Shown: positions 1 through 9,195, counted from the first letter of the stretch. The stretch is DNA of 64,000 bases from Rhodanobacter sp. FDAARGOS 1247 (GCF_016889805.1 NZ_CP069535.1:682001-746000), one strand, 5' to 3'. The notes: generated from the sequence alone by a model not told the origin. Numbers and translations: made by a program.

Positions 1-74
1 AAGCCTGGGGGTCTTTTCAAGCGGCCCGGTGGTCATGCTATCATTGCCAACTCACAGCCCGCCGGTCGGTGGGC

Positions 75-104
75 TTGCGCCGTGGATGAAGGCTCCGCTA
101 TCAT
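75..104 (+). promoter_or_regulatory. Candidate sigma-70 promoter for rplM-rpsI
   Basis: TTGCGC at 75-80 and TATCAT at 99-104 are separated by 18 bases, giving a plausible housekeeping promoter about 60 bases before the rplM start. A second TATCAT at 39-44 is a weaker alternative because its -35 is poor. The first 165 bases hold no gene that I can support. Prediction only. Confidence 0.45.
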
Positions 105-165
105 CTCGCGCCTTTGATCCACCGATTACGCGTACCGCCTCACGGCGGCAGACAGGTATTCTGAA

Positions 166-594
166 ATGAAAACGTTTAGCGCCAATGCAGACAACGTCAA
201 GCGCGACTGGTTCGTGGTTGACGCCACGAACAAGACGCTCGGTCGCCTGTCGACCGAAATCGCCCACCGTCTGCGCGGCAAGCACAAGCCGGAATACACC
301 CCGCATTGCGACACCGGCGATTATATCGTGGTGATCAATGCGCAGAAGGTGCACGTTACCGGTGCCAAGCTGGACGACAAGATGTACCACCGCTTCACCG
401 GCTACGTCGGCAACCTGAAGACCACCAGTCTGAAGGACCTGCTGGCGACCTACCCGGAGCGCGTGATCGAGATCGCCGTCAAGGGCATGCTGCCGAAGAA
501 CCCGCTGGGTCGCGAGATGTATCGCAAGCTCAAGGTCTACGGTGGTGCCGAGCATCCGCATACCGCACAGCAGCCGCAGGCGCTGGAAATCTAA
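166..594 (+). CDS. rplM: 50S ribosomal protein L13
   Basis: This 142-residue protein has the usual length and start of bacterial L13, which binds 23S rRNA early in large-subunit assembly. Recognisable stretches are the N-terminal [28 protein letters not shown]-like [13 protein letters not shown] near residues 50-60, and the conserved [10 protein letters not shown] near residue 110. The next gene is rpsI, nine bases downstream; this rplM-rpsI pair is the standard bacterial operon. The ATG at 166 is preceded by only a weak Shine-Dalgarno sequence (CTGAA). No oddities. Confidence 0.98.
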   Translation: MKTFSANADNVKRDWFVVDATNKTLGRLSTEIAHRLRGKHKPEYTPHCDTGDYIVVINAQKVHVTGAKLDDKMYHRFTGYVGNLKTTSLKDLLATYPERVIEIAVKGMLPKNPLGREMYRKLKVYGGAEHPHTAQQPQALEI

Positions 595-603
595 GGAAAT
601 ATC

Positions 604-996
604 ATGAGCATCCAGCAGAATTACGGCACCGGCCGCCGCAAGACCTCCGCCGCTCGCGTGTTCCTGCGCAAGGGCAAGGGCGAAATCATCGTCAACGGCA
701 AGACGCTCGAAGCCTTCTTCGGCCGCGAGACCTCCTGCATGATCGTGCGCCAGCCGCTTGAGCTGACCGACAACACCGACAAGTTCGACATCAAGGTGAC
801 GGTCGCCGGTGGCGGCATCACCGGTCAGGCCGGCGCGATCCGCCTGGGCATCGCCCGCGCGCTGGTCGAGTACGACGAAAGCCTGAAGTCGCCGCTGCGC
901 AAGGCCGGTTTCGTGACCCGTGACGCCCGTGAAGTCGAGCGCAAGAAGGTCGGTCTGCACAAGGCACGTCGCGCCACCCAGTTCTCCAAGCGCTAA
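604..996 (+). CDS. rpsI: 30S ribosomal protein S9
   Basis: This 130-residue protein matches S9 of the small subunit, whose basic C-terminal tail reaches the P-site tRNA. Visible hallmarks are [13 protein letters not shown] near the N-terminus, [19 protein letters not shown] near residues 66-85, and the terminal FSKR tail. Its ribosome binding site, AAGGA, overlaps the rplM stop, so the two genes are translationally close and almost certainly co-transcribed. Length is normal. Confidence 0.98.
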   Translation: MSIQQNYGTGRRKTSAARVFLRKGKGEIIVNGKTLEAFFGRETSCMIVRQPLELTDNTDKFDIKVTVAGGGITGQAGAIRLGIARALVEYDESLKSPLRKAGFVTRDAREVERKKVGLHKARRATQFSKR

Positions 997-1008
997 GCTC
1001 AGTTCTAC

Positions 1009-1082
1009 AGCCCCGTCGCCAAGCGGTAAGGCACCTGACTCTGACTCAGGCATCGGTGGTTCGAATCCATCCGGGGCTGCCA
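1009..1082 (+). tRNA. tRNA-Gln (anticodon CTG)
   Basis: The full cloverleaf is readable. The acceptor arms are AGCCCCG (1009-1015) and CGGGGCT (1072-1078), followed by discriminator G and an encoded CCA at 1080-1082. The anticodon stem is CCTGA/TCAGG around the loop CTCTGAC, placing anticodon CTG at 1041-1043, which reads codon CAG. The T arm is GGTGG/CCATC with TTCGAAT. It lies 12 bases after rpsI and is followed by a hairpin terminator. Confidence 0.95.
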
Positions 1083-1127
1083 ATACAAACGCCGTCGCCC
1101 GCCGCAAGGCGTGGCAAGTCGGCCGAG

Positions 1128-1152
1128 AAGCCCGCCATCCGGCGGGCTTTTT
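1128..1152 (+). terminator. Intrinsic terminator after tRNA-Gln
   Basis: AAGCCCGCC (1128-1136), loop ATCC, and GGCGGGCTT (1141-1149) form a perfect 9-bp stem running into five T residues (1148-1152). It ends the rplM-rpsI-tRNA transcript. Confidence 0.85.
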
Positions 1153-1264
1153 CGTTGGCGGGGGGCGCTGGCGCAGGATCTTTCGTCGCCGCTCGTGCTT
1201 CCTTACCCTTCGGTTTTGCACTGCAGCAGCGTAAAATTTCGGCCTTTGACTCGTGGGCACTTTG

Positions 1265-3163
1265 ATGACGACGGCAAGCGACAACGATCCCGGCCGCCCG
1301 GCGGTCCGCACCGAGGGCAGTACCGACGCGTTGCCGCTGGCGCCGACCATGGGCATGAGCCTGGATGCGGCCCGGATGCCGCGCCGCTCCACCCTGGTCG
1401 ATCGTCGGGTGTTGCGCATCACCGCGGTGTCGATCGTGCTGGGCGTGCTGGCTGCGCTGATTGCGCGGTTGCTGACGGCTCTTATCGGCGTGGTGACCAA
1501 TCTGGCCTTCTACGGCCGCTGGTCCACCGCGTTCTCCTCGCCTGCCGACGCGGTGCCCCGACTGGGCTGGTGGGTGGTGCTGGTGCCGGTGGTCGGCGGC
1601 CTGATCGTGGGCGTGATGGCGCGCTGGGGTTCGCGCGCGATTCGCGGCCACGGCATCCCCGAGGCGATGGAGCAGGTACTGCTCAATGAGTCGAAGATTC
1701 CGCCGCGGATCACCTTCCTGAAGCCGATCTCCTCGGCGATCGCGATCGGCACCGGCGGCCCGTTCGGCGCCGAGGGTCCGATCATCGCCACCGGCGGCGC
1801 GCTGGGTTCGTTCATCGGCCAGGTGCTGAAGGTAACCGGCAGCGAGCGCAAGGTGCTGCTGGCGGCGGGTGCGGCCGCGGGCATGGCCGCGGTGTTCTCG
1901 GCGCCGATCGCGGCGGTGGTGCTGGCGGTGGAGCTGCTGTTGTTCGAGCTGCGCCCGCGCTCGCTGATCCCGGTGGCGCTGGCTTGCGTGGCTTCGACCG
2001 GTACGCGATACCTGCTGCAGGGTTCGACCGCGGTGTTTGCGATGGGAGCGGTGGCGTCGCCGGGAGCGATGGCCTTGCTCGTCTACGTGCTGCTCGGCGC
2101 GCTGATCGGCGTGGTCAGCGTGTGGACCACCCGCATCGTCTACGGCATCGAAGACCTGTTCGAGAAGCTGCCCATCCACTGGATGTGGTGGCCGGCGATC
2201 GGCGGACTGGTGGTCGGTGCGGTCGGCTACTTCGCGCCGCTGACCCTGGGCGTGGGCTATACCAACATCGAGGACATCCTCAACGGCAAGCTGACGCTGA
2301 CCGCGCTGGCCTTCCTGTGCGTGATGAAATTCATCTCCTGGTCGATCGCGCTGGGCAGCGGCACCTCGGGCGGCACGCTGGCACCGCTGTTCACCATCGG
2401 CGGTGCGCTGGGTGCGCTGGTCGGCATCGGCATCGCCGCCGTGGCGCCGCAATTTGGCGTGGATCCCCGCATTGCCGCACTGGTCGGCATGGCGGCTATC
2501 TTCGCCGGCGCCTCACGCGCGCTGCTCACCGCGGTGGTGTTCGCGTTCGAGACCACCGGCCAGCCCGCGGGGCTGCTGCCGTTGCTGGGCGGTTGCACCG
2601 CGGCCTACCTGATCTCGGCCCTGATGATGCGCAACACCATCATGACCGAGAAGATCGTGCGGCGTGGCGTGCGCGTGCCATCCGAATACGTGGCCGATTA
2701 CCTCGACCAGGTCGGGGTGGGCGAGGCCTGCACGCGCGACGTGGTGACCCTGGACAACACGCAGACGCTGGCTGAAGTGCGTCGCTGGCTGGCCGAGGAC
2801 GTCGAGCAGACCCAGCACCAGGGTTACCCGGTGCTGGACGAACACCGCCGCGTGCTTGGCGTGCTGACCCGGCGCAGCCTGCTCGACCCGCAGTGGCACT
2901 ACACGCTGAGCCTGGGCGAACTGCTGACCCGGCCGCCGATCGCGGTCAGCGAGGCACATTCACTGCGCGAGGCGGCGGACCACATGGTGGCCGAGAGCGT
3001 GGGTCGGCTGGTCGTGGTGAGCAAGGACGATCCGCACAAGCTGGTGGGCATCATCACCCGCGGTGACATCCTGGCGGCCCATGCGCGACGCCTGCGCGAA
3101 GCGCGGCACTCGGCCCGCCACCTGCGTTTCCGTGACGGCCTGAAGCCGCGGCCGGCGCAGTAA
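1265..3163 (+). CDS. ClC-family chloride channel or Cl-/H+ antiporter with C-terminal CBS pair
   Basis: This is a multi-spanning inner-membrane ClC protein of about 632 residues. The family's selectivity segments are present: GHGIPEA (normally GSGIP), GAEGPII carrying the gating glutamate, and GTSGGTLAPLF. The retained gating glutamate suggests an exchanger or gated channel. After the membrane domain (roughly residues 45-460) come two CBS motifs (about 475-610), which in relatives bind adenine nucleotides and tune gating. I prefer ATG 1265 because a good -10 (TAAAAT, 1232-1237) lies just upstream; GTG 1253 is an in-frame alternative. A strong terminator follows. Confidence 0.92.
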   Translation: MTTASDNDPGRPAVRTEGSTDALPLAPTMGMSLDAARMPRRSTLVDRRVLRITAVSIVLGVLAALIARLLTALIGVVTNLAFYGRWSTAFSSPADAVPRLGWWVVLVPVVGGLIVGVMARWGSRAIRGHGIPEAMEQVLLNESKIPPRITFLKPISSAIAIGTGGPFGAEGPIIATGGALGSFIGQVLKVTGSERKVLLAAGAAAGMAAVFSAPIAAVVLAVELLLFELRPRSLIPVALACVASTGTRYLLQGSTAVFAMGAVASPGAMALLVYVLLGALIGVVSVWTTRIVYGIEDLFEKLPIHWMWWPAIGGLVVGAVGYFAPLTLGVGYTNIEDILNGKLTLTALAFLCVMKFISWSIALGSGTSGGTLAPLFTIGGALGALVGIGIAAVAPQFGVDPRIAALVGMAAIFAGASRALLTAVVFAFETTGQPAGLLPLLGGCTAAYLISALMMRNTIMTEKIVRRGVRVPSEYVADYLDQVGVGEACTRDVVTLDNTQTLAEVRRWLAEDVEQTQHQGYPVLDEHRRVLGVLTRRSLLDPQWHYTLSLGELLTRPPIAVSEAHSLREAADHMVAESVGRLVVVSKDDPHKLVGIITRGDILAAHARRLREARHSARHLRFRDGLKPRPAQ

Positions 3164-3177
3164 GGTGCTGAAACAAG

Positions 3178-3204
3178 AAACGGCCCGCAAGGGCCGTTTT
3201 TTTT
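3178..3204 (+). terminator. Intrinsic terminator after the ClC gene
   Basis: ACGGCCC and GGGCCGT arms around the loop GCAA are followed by eight T residues (3197-3204). The complementary strand also has a T-rich flank, so it may also stop the convergent rpiA transcript. Confidence 0.9.
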
Positions 3205-3227
3205 CGGGAAGCGGGCGACGCGACGAA

Positions 3228-3869
3228 TCACATCTCCCGGTCGCCGATCAGCACCACGTCGGCGGGACGCTGCGCAAACAGGCCCACGGTGACGATGCCG
3301 GGCAACTGATTCAGTTCGCTTTCGAGCGCGGCCGGGTCGACGATCTGCCAGCCGTGCACGTCGATGATCCAGTTGCCGTTGTCGGTGACCACGCCGTCGC
3401 GCCACACCGGGTTGCCGCCGCGCTTGACGATCTCGCGGCCGATCAGGCTGCGCGCCATCGGGATCACCTCGATCGGCACCGGGAACTTGCCGAGCAGGTC
3501 GACCCGCTTGCTGGAATCGATGATGCAGACGAACTTCTCGCTGGCCGCCGCCACGATCTTCTCGCGGGTCAGCGCCGCGCCGCCGCCCTTGATCAGCCGC
3601 TTGTACGGATCGCATTCGTCGGCGCCGTCGATGTAGATGGTCAGCGGACCGGCGGCGTTGAGGTCGAGCACCGGGATGCCGAGGCGCTTCAGCTGCGCGG
3701 TCGACTGCTCCGAGCTCGACACCGCACCCTGGATGCGATCCTTCAGGTCGGCCAGCGCATCGATGAAGAACGCCACGGTGGAGCCGGTGCCGACGCCCAC
3801 GATGGCGCCGTCCTCGACGTAGCGGATGGCGGCTTCGCCGGCCAGCTTTTTCTCGTTTGCGTTGCTCAT
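3228..3869 (-). CDS. rpiA: Ribose-5-phosphate isomerase A
   Basis: RpiA interconverts ribose 5-phosphate and ribulose 5-phosphate in the non-oxidative pentose phosphate pathway. The 213-residue product has the GVGTGST phosphate-binding loop, SSEQST, the active-site DGADECD and [12 protein letters not shown], all in the family order. The ATG at 3869 gives the normal start (SNANEKK...); further upstream extension lacks homology. It is the last gene of the minus-strand run that begins with the zapA pair, 34 bases after the EVE gene. It converges with the ClC gene. Confidence 0.96.
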   Translation of the reverse strand: MSNANEKKLAGEAAIRYVEDGAIVGVGTGSTVAFFIDALADLKDRIQGAVSSSEQSTAQLKRLGIPVLDLNAAGPLTIYIDGADECDPYKRLIKGGGAALTREKIVAAASEKFVCIIDSSKRVDLLGKFPVPIEVIPMARSLIGREIVKRGGNPVWRDGVVTDNGNWIIDVHGWQIVDPAALESELNQLPGIVTVGLFAQRPADVVLIGDREM

Positions 3870-3903
3870 GGATGGTTTCCGGTGAAAGGGGGTCGGGTGA
3901 CGT

Positions 3904-4352
<449 letters not shown>

Positions 4353-4356
<4 letters not shown>

Positions 4357-4973
4357 GCGGGAGTCTCCGGTTCTGAATCGGGCCTGGTGCAGTCGATCAG
4401 CTCGCGCTCGGTGGCGACGAAGTCGAGCGGGACATCCCAGTCCTCTTCCTCGACTTCGGGCAATTCCTGGAACGCATAGGCGATGCCGACCAGCAGCGGC
4501 TCGGTGGGGCGCACCTGTTCGTTGAGGAAGGCGAAGCTGCGGTCGTAGTAGCCGCCGCCGTGGCCGAGCCGGTTGCCGCGGCGGTCGAAACCGAGCAGCG
4601 GCACCAGCACCAGGTCGATCTGGAACGGCTCCAGCAATTCGGGCGGATCGACCGGCTCGGGAATGCCGTAACGATTGGGCTGCACCCCGTCGCCCGCCTT
4701 CCACGGTGCGAAGCGCAGTTGCCGGCCCGCGCCGATCACCGGCAGCAGGAATTGCTGGCCACGCGTGGCCAGCGGCGGGATCACCAGGTTCAACGGCAGT
4801 TCGCCGTGGCTGGCCCAGTAGCCCGCCACGCGGGCGTCGGTGAAATACTCGGGCAGTTGCTCCAGGCTGCGGCGCAGGCCCTGGGCGGCGGCGATGCGTT
4901 CGGCCGGCGGCAAGGCGCGGCGGCGTTCGGCCAGTTGCTGACGCAGATCGCGGCGTTGGGCGTTGACGTCCAC
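4353..4973 (-). CDS. fau: 5-formyltetrahydrofolate cyclo-ligase
   Basis: The 206-residue product matches the YgfA/Fau family, which converts 5-formyl-THF to 5,10-methenyl-THF using ATP. Evidence is the basic N-terminal helix (RRDLRQQLAERRRAL), the VLVPLLGFDRRGNRLGHGGG region and the YYDR motif that follows it. The start is GTG at 4973 with a weak ribosome binding site. It lies directly downstream of 6S RNA, as in Escherichia coli, where ssrS and ygfA are co-transcribed. A perfect 11-bp hairpin sits between the RNA and this start. Confidence 0.94.
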
Positions 4974-4997
4974 GTGGCGCGCGGCTCCGGCGTGATC

Positions 4998-5025
4998 GTC
5001 CCGTTCGTGGCTCGACGAACGGGAC
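4998..5025 (-). promoter_or_regulatory. Perfect 11-bp hairpin between 6S RNA and fau
   Basis: GTCCCGTTCGT (4998-5008) and ACGAACGGGAC (5015-5025) are exact inverted copies around six bases. On the minus strand no T-run follows, so it is not a canonical terminator. It could be a processing, attenuation or RNA-stability element separating 6S RNA from the fau message. Role inferred from position only. Confidence 0.5.
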
Positions 5026-5038
5026 GGGGGAAAGAAGT

Positions 5039-5228
5039 GGCGCAGACCGCGATGCCGCTGCCCACCGAACGACCTTGATCCAAGATGGATCAGGTGGGAG
5101 GGTTACATGGTCTAAAGGCTTTCCGCACGCGGCGGACATGCACAACAACCGATGTGAAACCGACCCGGGGCCGTATGTAGGAACAAGGCAAATGTAAGAG
5201 TGTGCTGGCGCACATCGCAGAAAACGCC
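5039..5228 (-). ncRNA. ssrS: 6S RNA (RNA polymerase-binding regulator)
   Basis: The minus strand between zapA and fau resembles 6S RNA. AAGCCTTTAGAC and the hairpin CCTGATCCATCTTGGATCAAGG, followed by GCGGCATCGCGG, align with the 3' half of the E. coli RNA. The 5' CTGCGATGT pairs with 3' GGCATCGCGG, and GGCG at 5228-5225 pairs with the terminal CGCC, giving the closing stem. A TAAAAT -10 at 5236-5241 places the start near 5228. The RNA mimics an open promoter and sequesters sigma-70 RNA polymerase in stationary phase. Ends are approximate (about 190 nt). Confidence 0.85.
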
Positions 5229-5235
5229 GGGTGTC

Positions 5236-5241
5236 ATTTTA
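5236..5241 (-). promoter_or_regulatory. -10 element of the 6S RNA promoter
   Basis: TAAAAT on the minus strand sits 7 bases before the inferred 6S RNA start. A recognisable -35 is lacking; the hexamer at 17-bp spacing is TGGCAC. Confidence 0.55.
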
Positions 5242-5293
5242 GGCGCTTGATCCGCAATGTGCCACTGGCGCGATGGATGTCGCAGGCTGCGGT

Positions 5294-5608
5294 TCAGCGC
5301 CTCGGCACTTCGTGCTCGAACGCGTCGTCGAGCTTGCGCTGCAAGGTGGCAAGGCCGTCGCTCAGGCGCTGTTCCTGGCTTTCGTGCTGCTTGCGCAGGC
5401 CGAGGAACTCGTGCGCGACGCTGATCGCGGCCAGCACGGCCAGTCGTTCGAAGCTGGGTGCCTTGGCGTTCGCGCGCAGCTCGCGCATCTTGCGGTCGAG
5501 AAAGCCGGCGGCTTCGAGCAGGCCTTCGCGCTCTTCCGGCGCGCAGGCGATCAGGAACTCTCGGTCGATCAGTCGCAGCGCGACCGGTTCACTGGCGGGT
5601 GTGCTCAT
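5294..5608 (-). CDS. zapA: Cell division protein ZapA
   Basis: This 104-residue protein fits ZapA, which bundles FtsZ at the division ring. The N-terminal beta domain (VALRLIDREFLIACAPEE), the RMRELR-like DRKMRELR and the long C-terminal coiled coil from about residue 50 are all visible. Its ATG overlaps the stop of the upstream coiled-coil gene. ZapA immediately before 6S RNA is the conserved gammaproteobacterial order. Confidence 0.93.
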   Translation of the reverse strand: MSTPASEPVALRLIDREFLIACAPEEREGLLEAAGFLDRKMRELRANAKAPSFERLAVLAAISVAHEFLGLRKQHESQEQRLSDGLATLQRKLDDAFEHEVPRR

Positions 5609-5847
5609 CAGCCGTTGCTCTCCAGCGACTTCAGGCGCTGGATCATCGCCTCCACGCGGCTGCGGGCCTGTTCGTTGCGCGCCATCAGGCCGGCGCGTTC
5701 GCCGGACAGCTGTTCCTGGCTCTGCCGCAGGCTGCGGTTTTCCTCGTTCAGCCGACGCACCGTTTCCAGCAAATGGTCAAGCTGGCGGGCCAGCGCGGCC
5801 AACTGCTGGTGGACCGGATCGGACGGGGCGGGATCGGGCGTGCTCAT
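5608..5847 (-). CDS. Small coiled-coil protein of the TIGR02449/ZapB-like type
   Basis: A 79-residue acidic-start protein dominated by a heptad coiled coil from about residue 12 onward (LAALARQLDHLLETVRRLNEEN and after). Position and size match the TIGR02449 family found beside zapA; a role in division with ZapA is inferred from context. Start taken at ATG 5847. A TATAGT -10 at 5855-5860 on this strand would put the transcript start within a base or two of the ATG, so the message may be leaderless. Its stop overlaps the zapA ATG. Confidence 0.8.
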   Translation of the reverse strand: MSTPDPAPSDPVHQQLAALARQLDHLLETVRRLNEENRSLRQSQEQLSGERAGLMARNEQARSRVEAMIQRLKSLESNG

Positions 5848-5957
5848 GGCCGAAACTATAGCAGGACGTTGCGGGAAATCTGCGAGCCGGTCGACGGGTG
5901 CGGAGGGCGCCGCCCGGTGCATTAAACTGGCCGTCATTCTTGCGAAGGAGCACCGCC

Positions 5958-6521
5958 ATGGCGGCTACCGGGCCGATCGGCCACGACGATATCGATGCGC
6001 TGGTCATGCGTCTGCGCCTGGGCACCGAAGCCAGCGAACTGCACGGGTCGCTGTGCGGCTACCTGGCCGGCGGCGCCCGTCCGCAGGGCGGCGACGTGCT
6101 TGCCGCGCTGCAGCTGGATGGCGAGGCGACCGACCCCACGGACGAGGATCTTGCGCTGCTGCAGCGGCTGACCCGCCAGTGCGAGCGCGAGCTGGCCGAC
6201 AGCGAACTGGGCTTCGAGCCGCTGCTGCCCGATGACGATCGCCCGCTGCTCGAACGCGCCGAGGCGGTGGTGGACTGGTGTCGCGGCTTCCTCGGCGGCT
6301 TCGGCCTGGCCGGTACCGCGGCGCACGCGTCATTGTCGGAGGAGGCGCAGGAGATCCTGCGCGACTTCGGCACCATCGCCGCCTCGTCGTTCGACTTCAA
6401 CAACGAGGACGAAGACGAGGACGCGCTGATCGAGGTGCAGGAGTTCGTGCGGGTCGGCGCGCTGCTGCTGCATGCCGAGTGCAACCGGCACGATCCGGCG
6501 TCCAGCGGCAGCGTGCATTGA
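5958..6521 (+). CDS. UPF0149 (YgfB-like) family protein
   Basis: A 187-residue acidic, helical protein of the UPF0149/YgfB family. Visible features are the LHGSLCGYLAGG segment near residues 32-43, WCRGFLGGFG near 110, and the acidic FDFNNEDEDEDALIEVQEFVR region near 150 that ends in the family's typical C-terminus. ATG 5958 has a good ribosome binding site (AAGGAG, 5945-5950). The gene is followed with overlap by pepP, the same pairing as E. coli ygfB-pepP. Biochemical role is unclear; in Pseudomonas a homologue affects amidase regulation. Confidence 0.9.
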   Translation: MAATGPIGHDDIDALVMRLRLGTEASELHGSLCGYLAGGARPQGGDVLAALQLDGEATDPTDEDLALLQRLTRQCERELADSELGFEPLLPDDDRPLLERAEAVVDWCRGFLGGFGLAGTAAHASLSEEAQEILRDFGTIAASSFDFNNEDEDEDALIEVQEFVRVGALLLHAECNRHDPASSGSVH

Positions 6522-7858
6522 TACCGGTCGAACACGGCTCGACCCCTGCGGCGATCGACCCCGAGGAATTCGCCCGTCGCCGTCGCCAGCTGATGAAGAT
6601 GGCCGGCGAGGATGCGGTGCTGCTGGTCGCCGCCGCGCCCGAGCGCATGCGCAACGCGGACGCCGCCTGGCCGTACCGGCAGGACTCGGATTTCCACTAC
6701 CTCGCTGGCTTCCCGGAAAGCGACGCCGTGCTGGCGCTGTTGCCCGGACGCCAGCACGGCGAAGTGGTGCTGTTCTGTCGCGAGCGTGATGCCGAGCGCG
6801 AGCGCTGGCACGGCCATGCGATCGGCACCGAACAGGCGGTGGCCGGCTACGGCATGGACGATGCGTTCCCGATCGACGACATCGACGACATCCTGCCCGG
6901 CATGATCGAGGGCCGCGCCCGCGTGTATTGCCACTTCGGCCGCGAGCCCCAGTTCGATGCGCAACTGCTGGGCTGGATGCGCCGCCTGCGCCAGTTGCGC
7001 GGCGGCGGCGTGGTGCCCAAGGAATTCGTGGCGCTGGGCCACCTGTTGCACGACCTGCGGCTGTACAAGTCGAAGGCCGAGCTGCGGCTGATGCGCACGG
7101 CGGCCGGGATCGCGGTGGAAGCGCACATGGCGGCGCTGGGCGCGGCCACGCCGGGACGCCACGAGTACGAGGTGGAGGCCGAGCTGCTGCGGGTCATGCG
7201 CAGCCGCGGCGCGGTGCCGGCGTTCGTGCCGATCGTCGCCGGCGGCACCAACGCCTGCGTGATGCACTATCAGAACAACCGGGCGCGACTGCGTGACGGC
7301 GACCTGCTGCTGATTGATGCGGGCGCCGAATGGGATTGCTACGCCTCCGACATCAGCAGGACATTTCCCGTCAACGGGCGTTACAGCCGCGAGCAGCGGG
7401 CGCTGTATGAAGTGGTGCTGGCCGCCCAGCTGGCGGCGATCGACGAGGTCCGTCCCGGCCGTCCGTTCAACGCGGCGCATCTCGCGGCGGTGCGCGTGCT
7501 GAGCGAGGGTCTGTGCGAACTCGGCCTGCTCAAGGGCGGCGCCGATGCGGCGGTGGCCGATGGCAGCTATCAGCGGTTCTTCCCGGCCAAGACCGGCCAC
7601 TGGCTGGGGCTGGACGTGCATGACGTGGGCGACTACCGCATCGACGGCGAGTCGCGCCTGCTCGAGCCGGGCATGGTGTTGACCGTCGAGCCGGGTCTTT
7701 ACGTGCCGCCGGACGACCGCTCGGTGGCCGAGCGCTGGCGCGGCATCGGCATCCGCATCGAGGACGACGTGGCGGTCACCCGCGACGGCAACGAGGTGCT
7801 CACCGCGGCGATGCCCCGCCAGGCCGAGGAGATCGAGGCACTGCTGGCCGCGCGCTAG
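6518..7858 (+). CDS. pepP: Xaa-Pro aminopeptidase P
   Basis: A 446-residue M24 metallopeptidase that removes N-terminal residues preceding proline. The dinuclear metal ligands are present: D and D in LIDAGAEWDCYASDISRTF, H in GLDVHDVGDY, E in TVEPGLY and E in GIRIEDDVAV. The N-terminal FARRRRQLMKMAG and YRQDSDFHYLAGF are typical. No ATG precedes these motifs; TTG at 6518, overlapping the ygfB stop (TTGA), is the best start and gives normal length (E. coli PepP 441). The 3' end overlaps cydX tail to tail. Confidence 0.95.
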   Translation: MIPVEHGSTPAAIDPEEFARRRRQLMKMAGEDAVLLVAAAPERMRNADAAWPYRQDSDFHYLAGFPESDAVLALLPGRQHGEVVLFCRERDAERERWHGHAIGTEQAVAGYGMDDAFPIDDIDDILPGMIEGRARVYCHFGREPQFDAQLLGWMRRLRQLRGGGVVPKEFVALGHLLHDLRLYKSKAELRLMRTAAGIAVEAHMAALGAATPGRHEYEVEAELLRVMRSRGAVPAFVPIVAGGTNACVMHYQNNRARLRDGDLLLIDAGAEWDCYASDISRTFPVNGRYSREQRALYEVVLAAQLAAIDEVRPGRPFNAAHLAAVRVLSEGLCELGLLKGGADAAVADGSYQRFFPAKTGHWLGLDVHDVGDYRIDGESRLLEPGMVLTVEPGLYVPPDDRSVAERWRGIGIRIEDDVAVTRDGNEVLTAAMPRQAEEIEALLAAR

Positions 7859-7995
7859 CTCAACTCGTCCGGCAGTTCGGCGTCGCTGCGCAGACGATTC
7901 GCCTCGTCCGTGGCGTGCACCTCGTACCACATCGCGTTGAGGATGGCGAAGGCGCAAGCCAGGCCCAGGCCGAGGATCCACGAGAAATACCACAT
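7855..7995 (-). CDS. cydX: Cytochrome bd oxidase small subunit CydX
   Basis: A 46-residue single-span membrane protein beginning MWYFSWILGLGLACAFAILN, the unmistakable CydX signature, followed by the acidic tail ending PDELS. CydX stabilises the heme site of the CydAB quinol oxidase. It starts 15 bases after cydB on the same strand with an upstream AGGAG (minus strand, about 8002-8006). Its last codon and stop overlap the end of convergent pepP. Too short for most gene callers. Confidence 0.93.
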   Translation of the reverse strand: MWYFSWILGLGLACAFAILNAMWYEVHATDEANRLRSDAELPDELS

Positions 7996-8010
7996 CGGTT
8001 CGTACTCCTC

Positions 8011-9141
8011 TCAATAACCGCCGTGCGCCTTGCGCACCTGCTCCAGCGTCACCCGTCCGCGCATCACCCGATAGACCCAGCCGGTATAGAGGATGACGAT
8101 CGGCAACAGCACCGCGGTGACCAGCAGCATCAGTTGCAGGGTGCCGCGACTGGACGAGGCATCCCATACGGTCAGGCCGGAGCGCGGGTCCAGGCTGGAG
8201 GGCAGCAGGAACGGAAACAGCGCGAAGCCGGCCGAGGCGATCGTGCTGCCCACCATCAGGCTGCTGGCGATGAAGCCGGCCACGCTGCGCCGGCCGATCA
8301 GCGCCTGCACGCCCACGGCCGAGGCCAGCGCCAGCAACGGCGCCACCCAGAACCACGGATACTGCATGTAGCCCGCAAACCAGCTGCCACCCACCGCGAC
8401 CTGCTTGAACAATGGGTTGGCCGGGCCGTCGGTCACCACCGGTCCGGCGATGGCAAAACCGGGAACACCCCAGGCCAGCCACACCCCGGCCAGCACGTAC
8501 AGCACGGCGAACAGCAGGGTGGTCCAGCGTCCGACCGTCACCGCCCGCGCCGCGATCGCGTGGTCAGCCTTCATCGCGGCGAAACAGCTGCCATGCGCCA
8601 GCAGCATCGCCAGCGAGACCAGGCCGCACAGCAGCGCGAACGGATGCAGCAGGTCGAAGAAGCCGCCCTGCCAGCTCATCCGCAGATCGCCGTCGAAACG
8701 GAACGGCAGGCCCAGGAACAGATTGCCGAACGCCACGCCGGCCACCAGCATCACCACCACGCCGGATGCGCTGAGCACCCAGTCCCACGCTGATGCCCAG
8801 CGCGGGTCGTGGATCTTGCCGCGGAAATTGAAGCCGACCGGGCGCAGGATCAGTGCCAGCAGCACCAGCGCGATGGCGAAGTACATGCCCGAGAACGACA
8901 CCGCGTACAGCATCGGCCAGGCCGCGAAGGTGGCGCCGCCGGCCAGGATGAACCACACCTGGTTGCCTTCCCAGGTCGGCTCGATGCCTTCCAGCAGCAC
9001 CTGTCGTTCCTCGTTGTCGCGGCCCAGCACCTTCAGCAACGCGGCCACGCCGAAGTCGAAGCCGTCCATGATCGCGAAGCCGATCAGCAGCGTGCCGAGG
9101 ATGGCCCACCAGATCACCCGCAAGGTTTCATAGTCAAACAT
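8011..9141 (-). CDS. cydB: Cytochrome d ubiquinol oxidase subunit II
   Basis: A 376-residue polytopic inner-membrane protein (E. coli CydB 379). The N-terminal [20 protein letters not shown] and GFDFGVA motifs, [14 protein letters not shown] near residue 55, and the closing [11 protein letters not shown] are diagnostic. With CydA it forms the high-affinity bd oxidase that uses quinol to reduce O2. Start is ATG 9141; in-frame sequence further upstream is REP-like repeat, not protein. The repeat occupies the cydA-cydB gap. Confidence 0.97.
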   Translation of the reverse strand: MFDYETLRVIWWAILGTLLIGFAIMDGFDFGVAALLKVLGRDNEERQVLLEGIEPTWEGNQVWFILAGGATFAAWPMLYAVSFSGMYFAIALVLLALILRPVGFNFRGKIHDPRWASAWDWVLSASGVVVMLVAGVAFGNLFLGLPFRFDGDLRMSWQGGFFDLLHPFALLCGLVSLAMLLAHGSCFAAMKADHAIAARAVTVGRWTTLLFAVLYVLAGVWLAWGVPGFAIAGPVVTDGPANPLFKQVAVGGSWFAGYMQYPWFWVAPLLALASAVGVQALIGRRSVAGFIASSLMVGSTIASAGFALFPFLLPSSLDPRSGLTVWDASSSRGTLQLMLLVTAVLLPIVILYTGWVYRVMRGRVTLEQVRKAHGGY

Positions 9142-9159
9142 CGCCGTTCTCCTTTGCCT

Positions 9160-9195
9160 CCTCTCCCCCTCGGGGAGAGGATTGAGGTGAGGGGC
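9160..9195. repeat. REP-like palindrome between cydA and cydB
   Basis: CCTCTCCCC (9160-9168), a CTC loop, and GGGGAGAGG (9172-9180), followed by ATTGAGGTGAGGGG. It belongs to the CCCTCACCCC-AACCCTCTCCC family seen again at 20817, 22605 and (degenerate) 9259. It lies upstream of the cydB ribosome binding site on the minus strand. Confidence 0.75.

Noticed and set aside
52..2452. Long minus-strand reading frames opposite rplM, rpsI and the ClC gene
   Set aside because: High-GC DNA produces long antisense frames. These have Arg/Gly/Ala-rich, motif-free translations and conflict with genes identified by clear family motifs.
6059..8482. An 807-residue minus-strand frame opposite pepP and cydB
   Set aside because: No domain or signal; it runs through the true CydX and CydB in another frame and through PepP in antisense.
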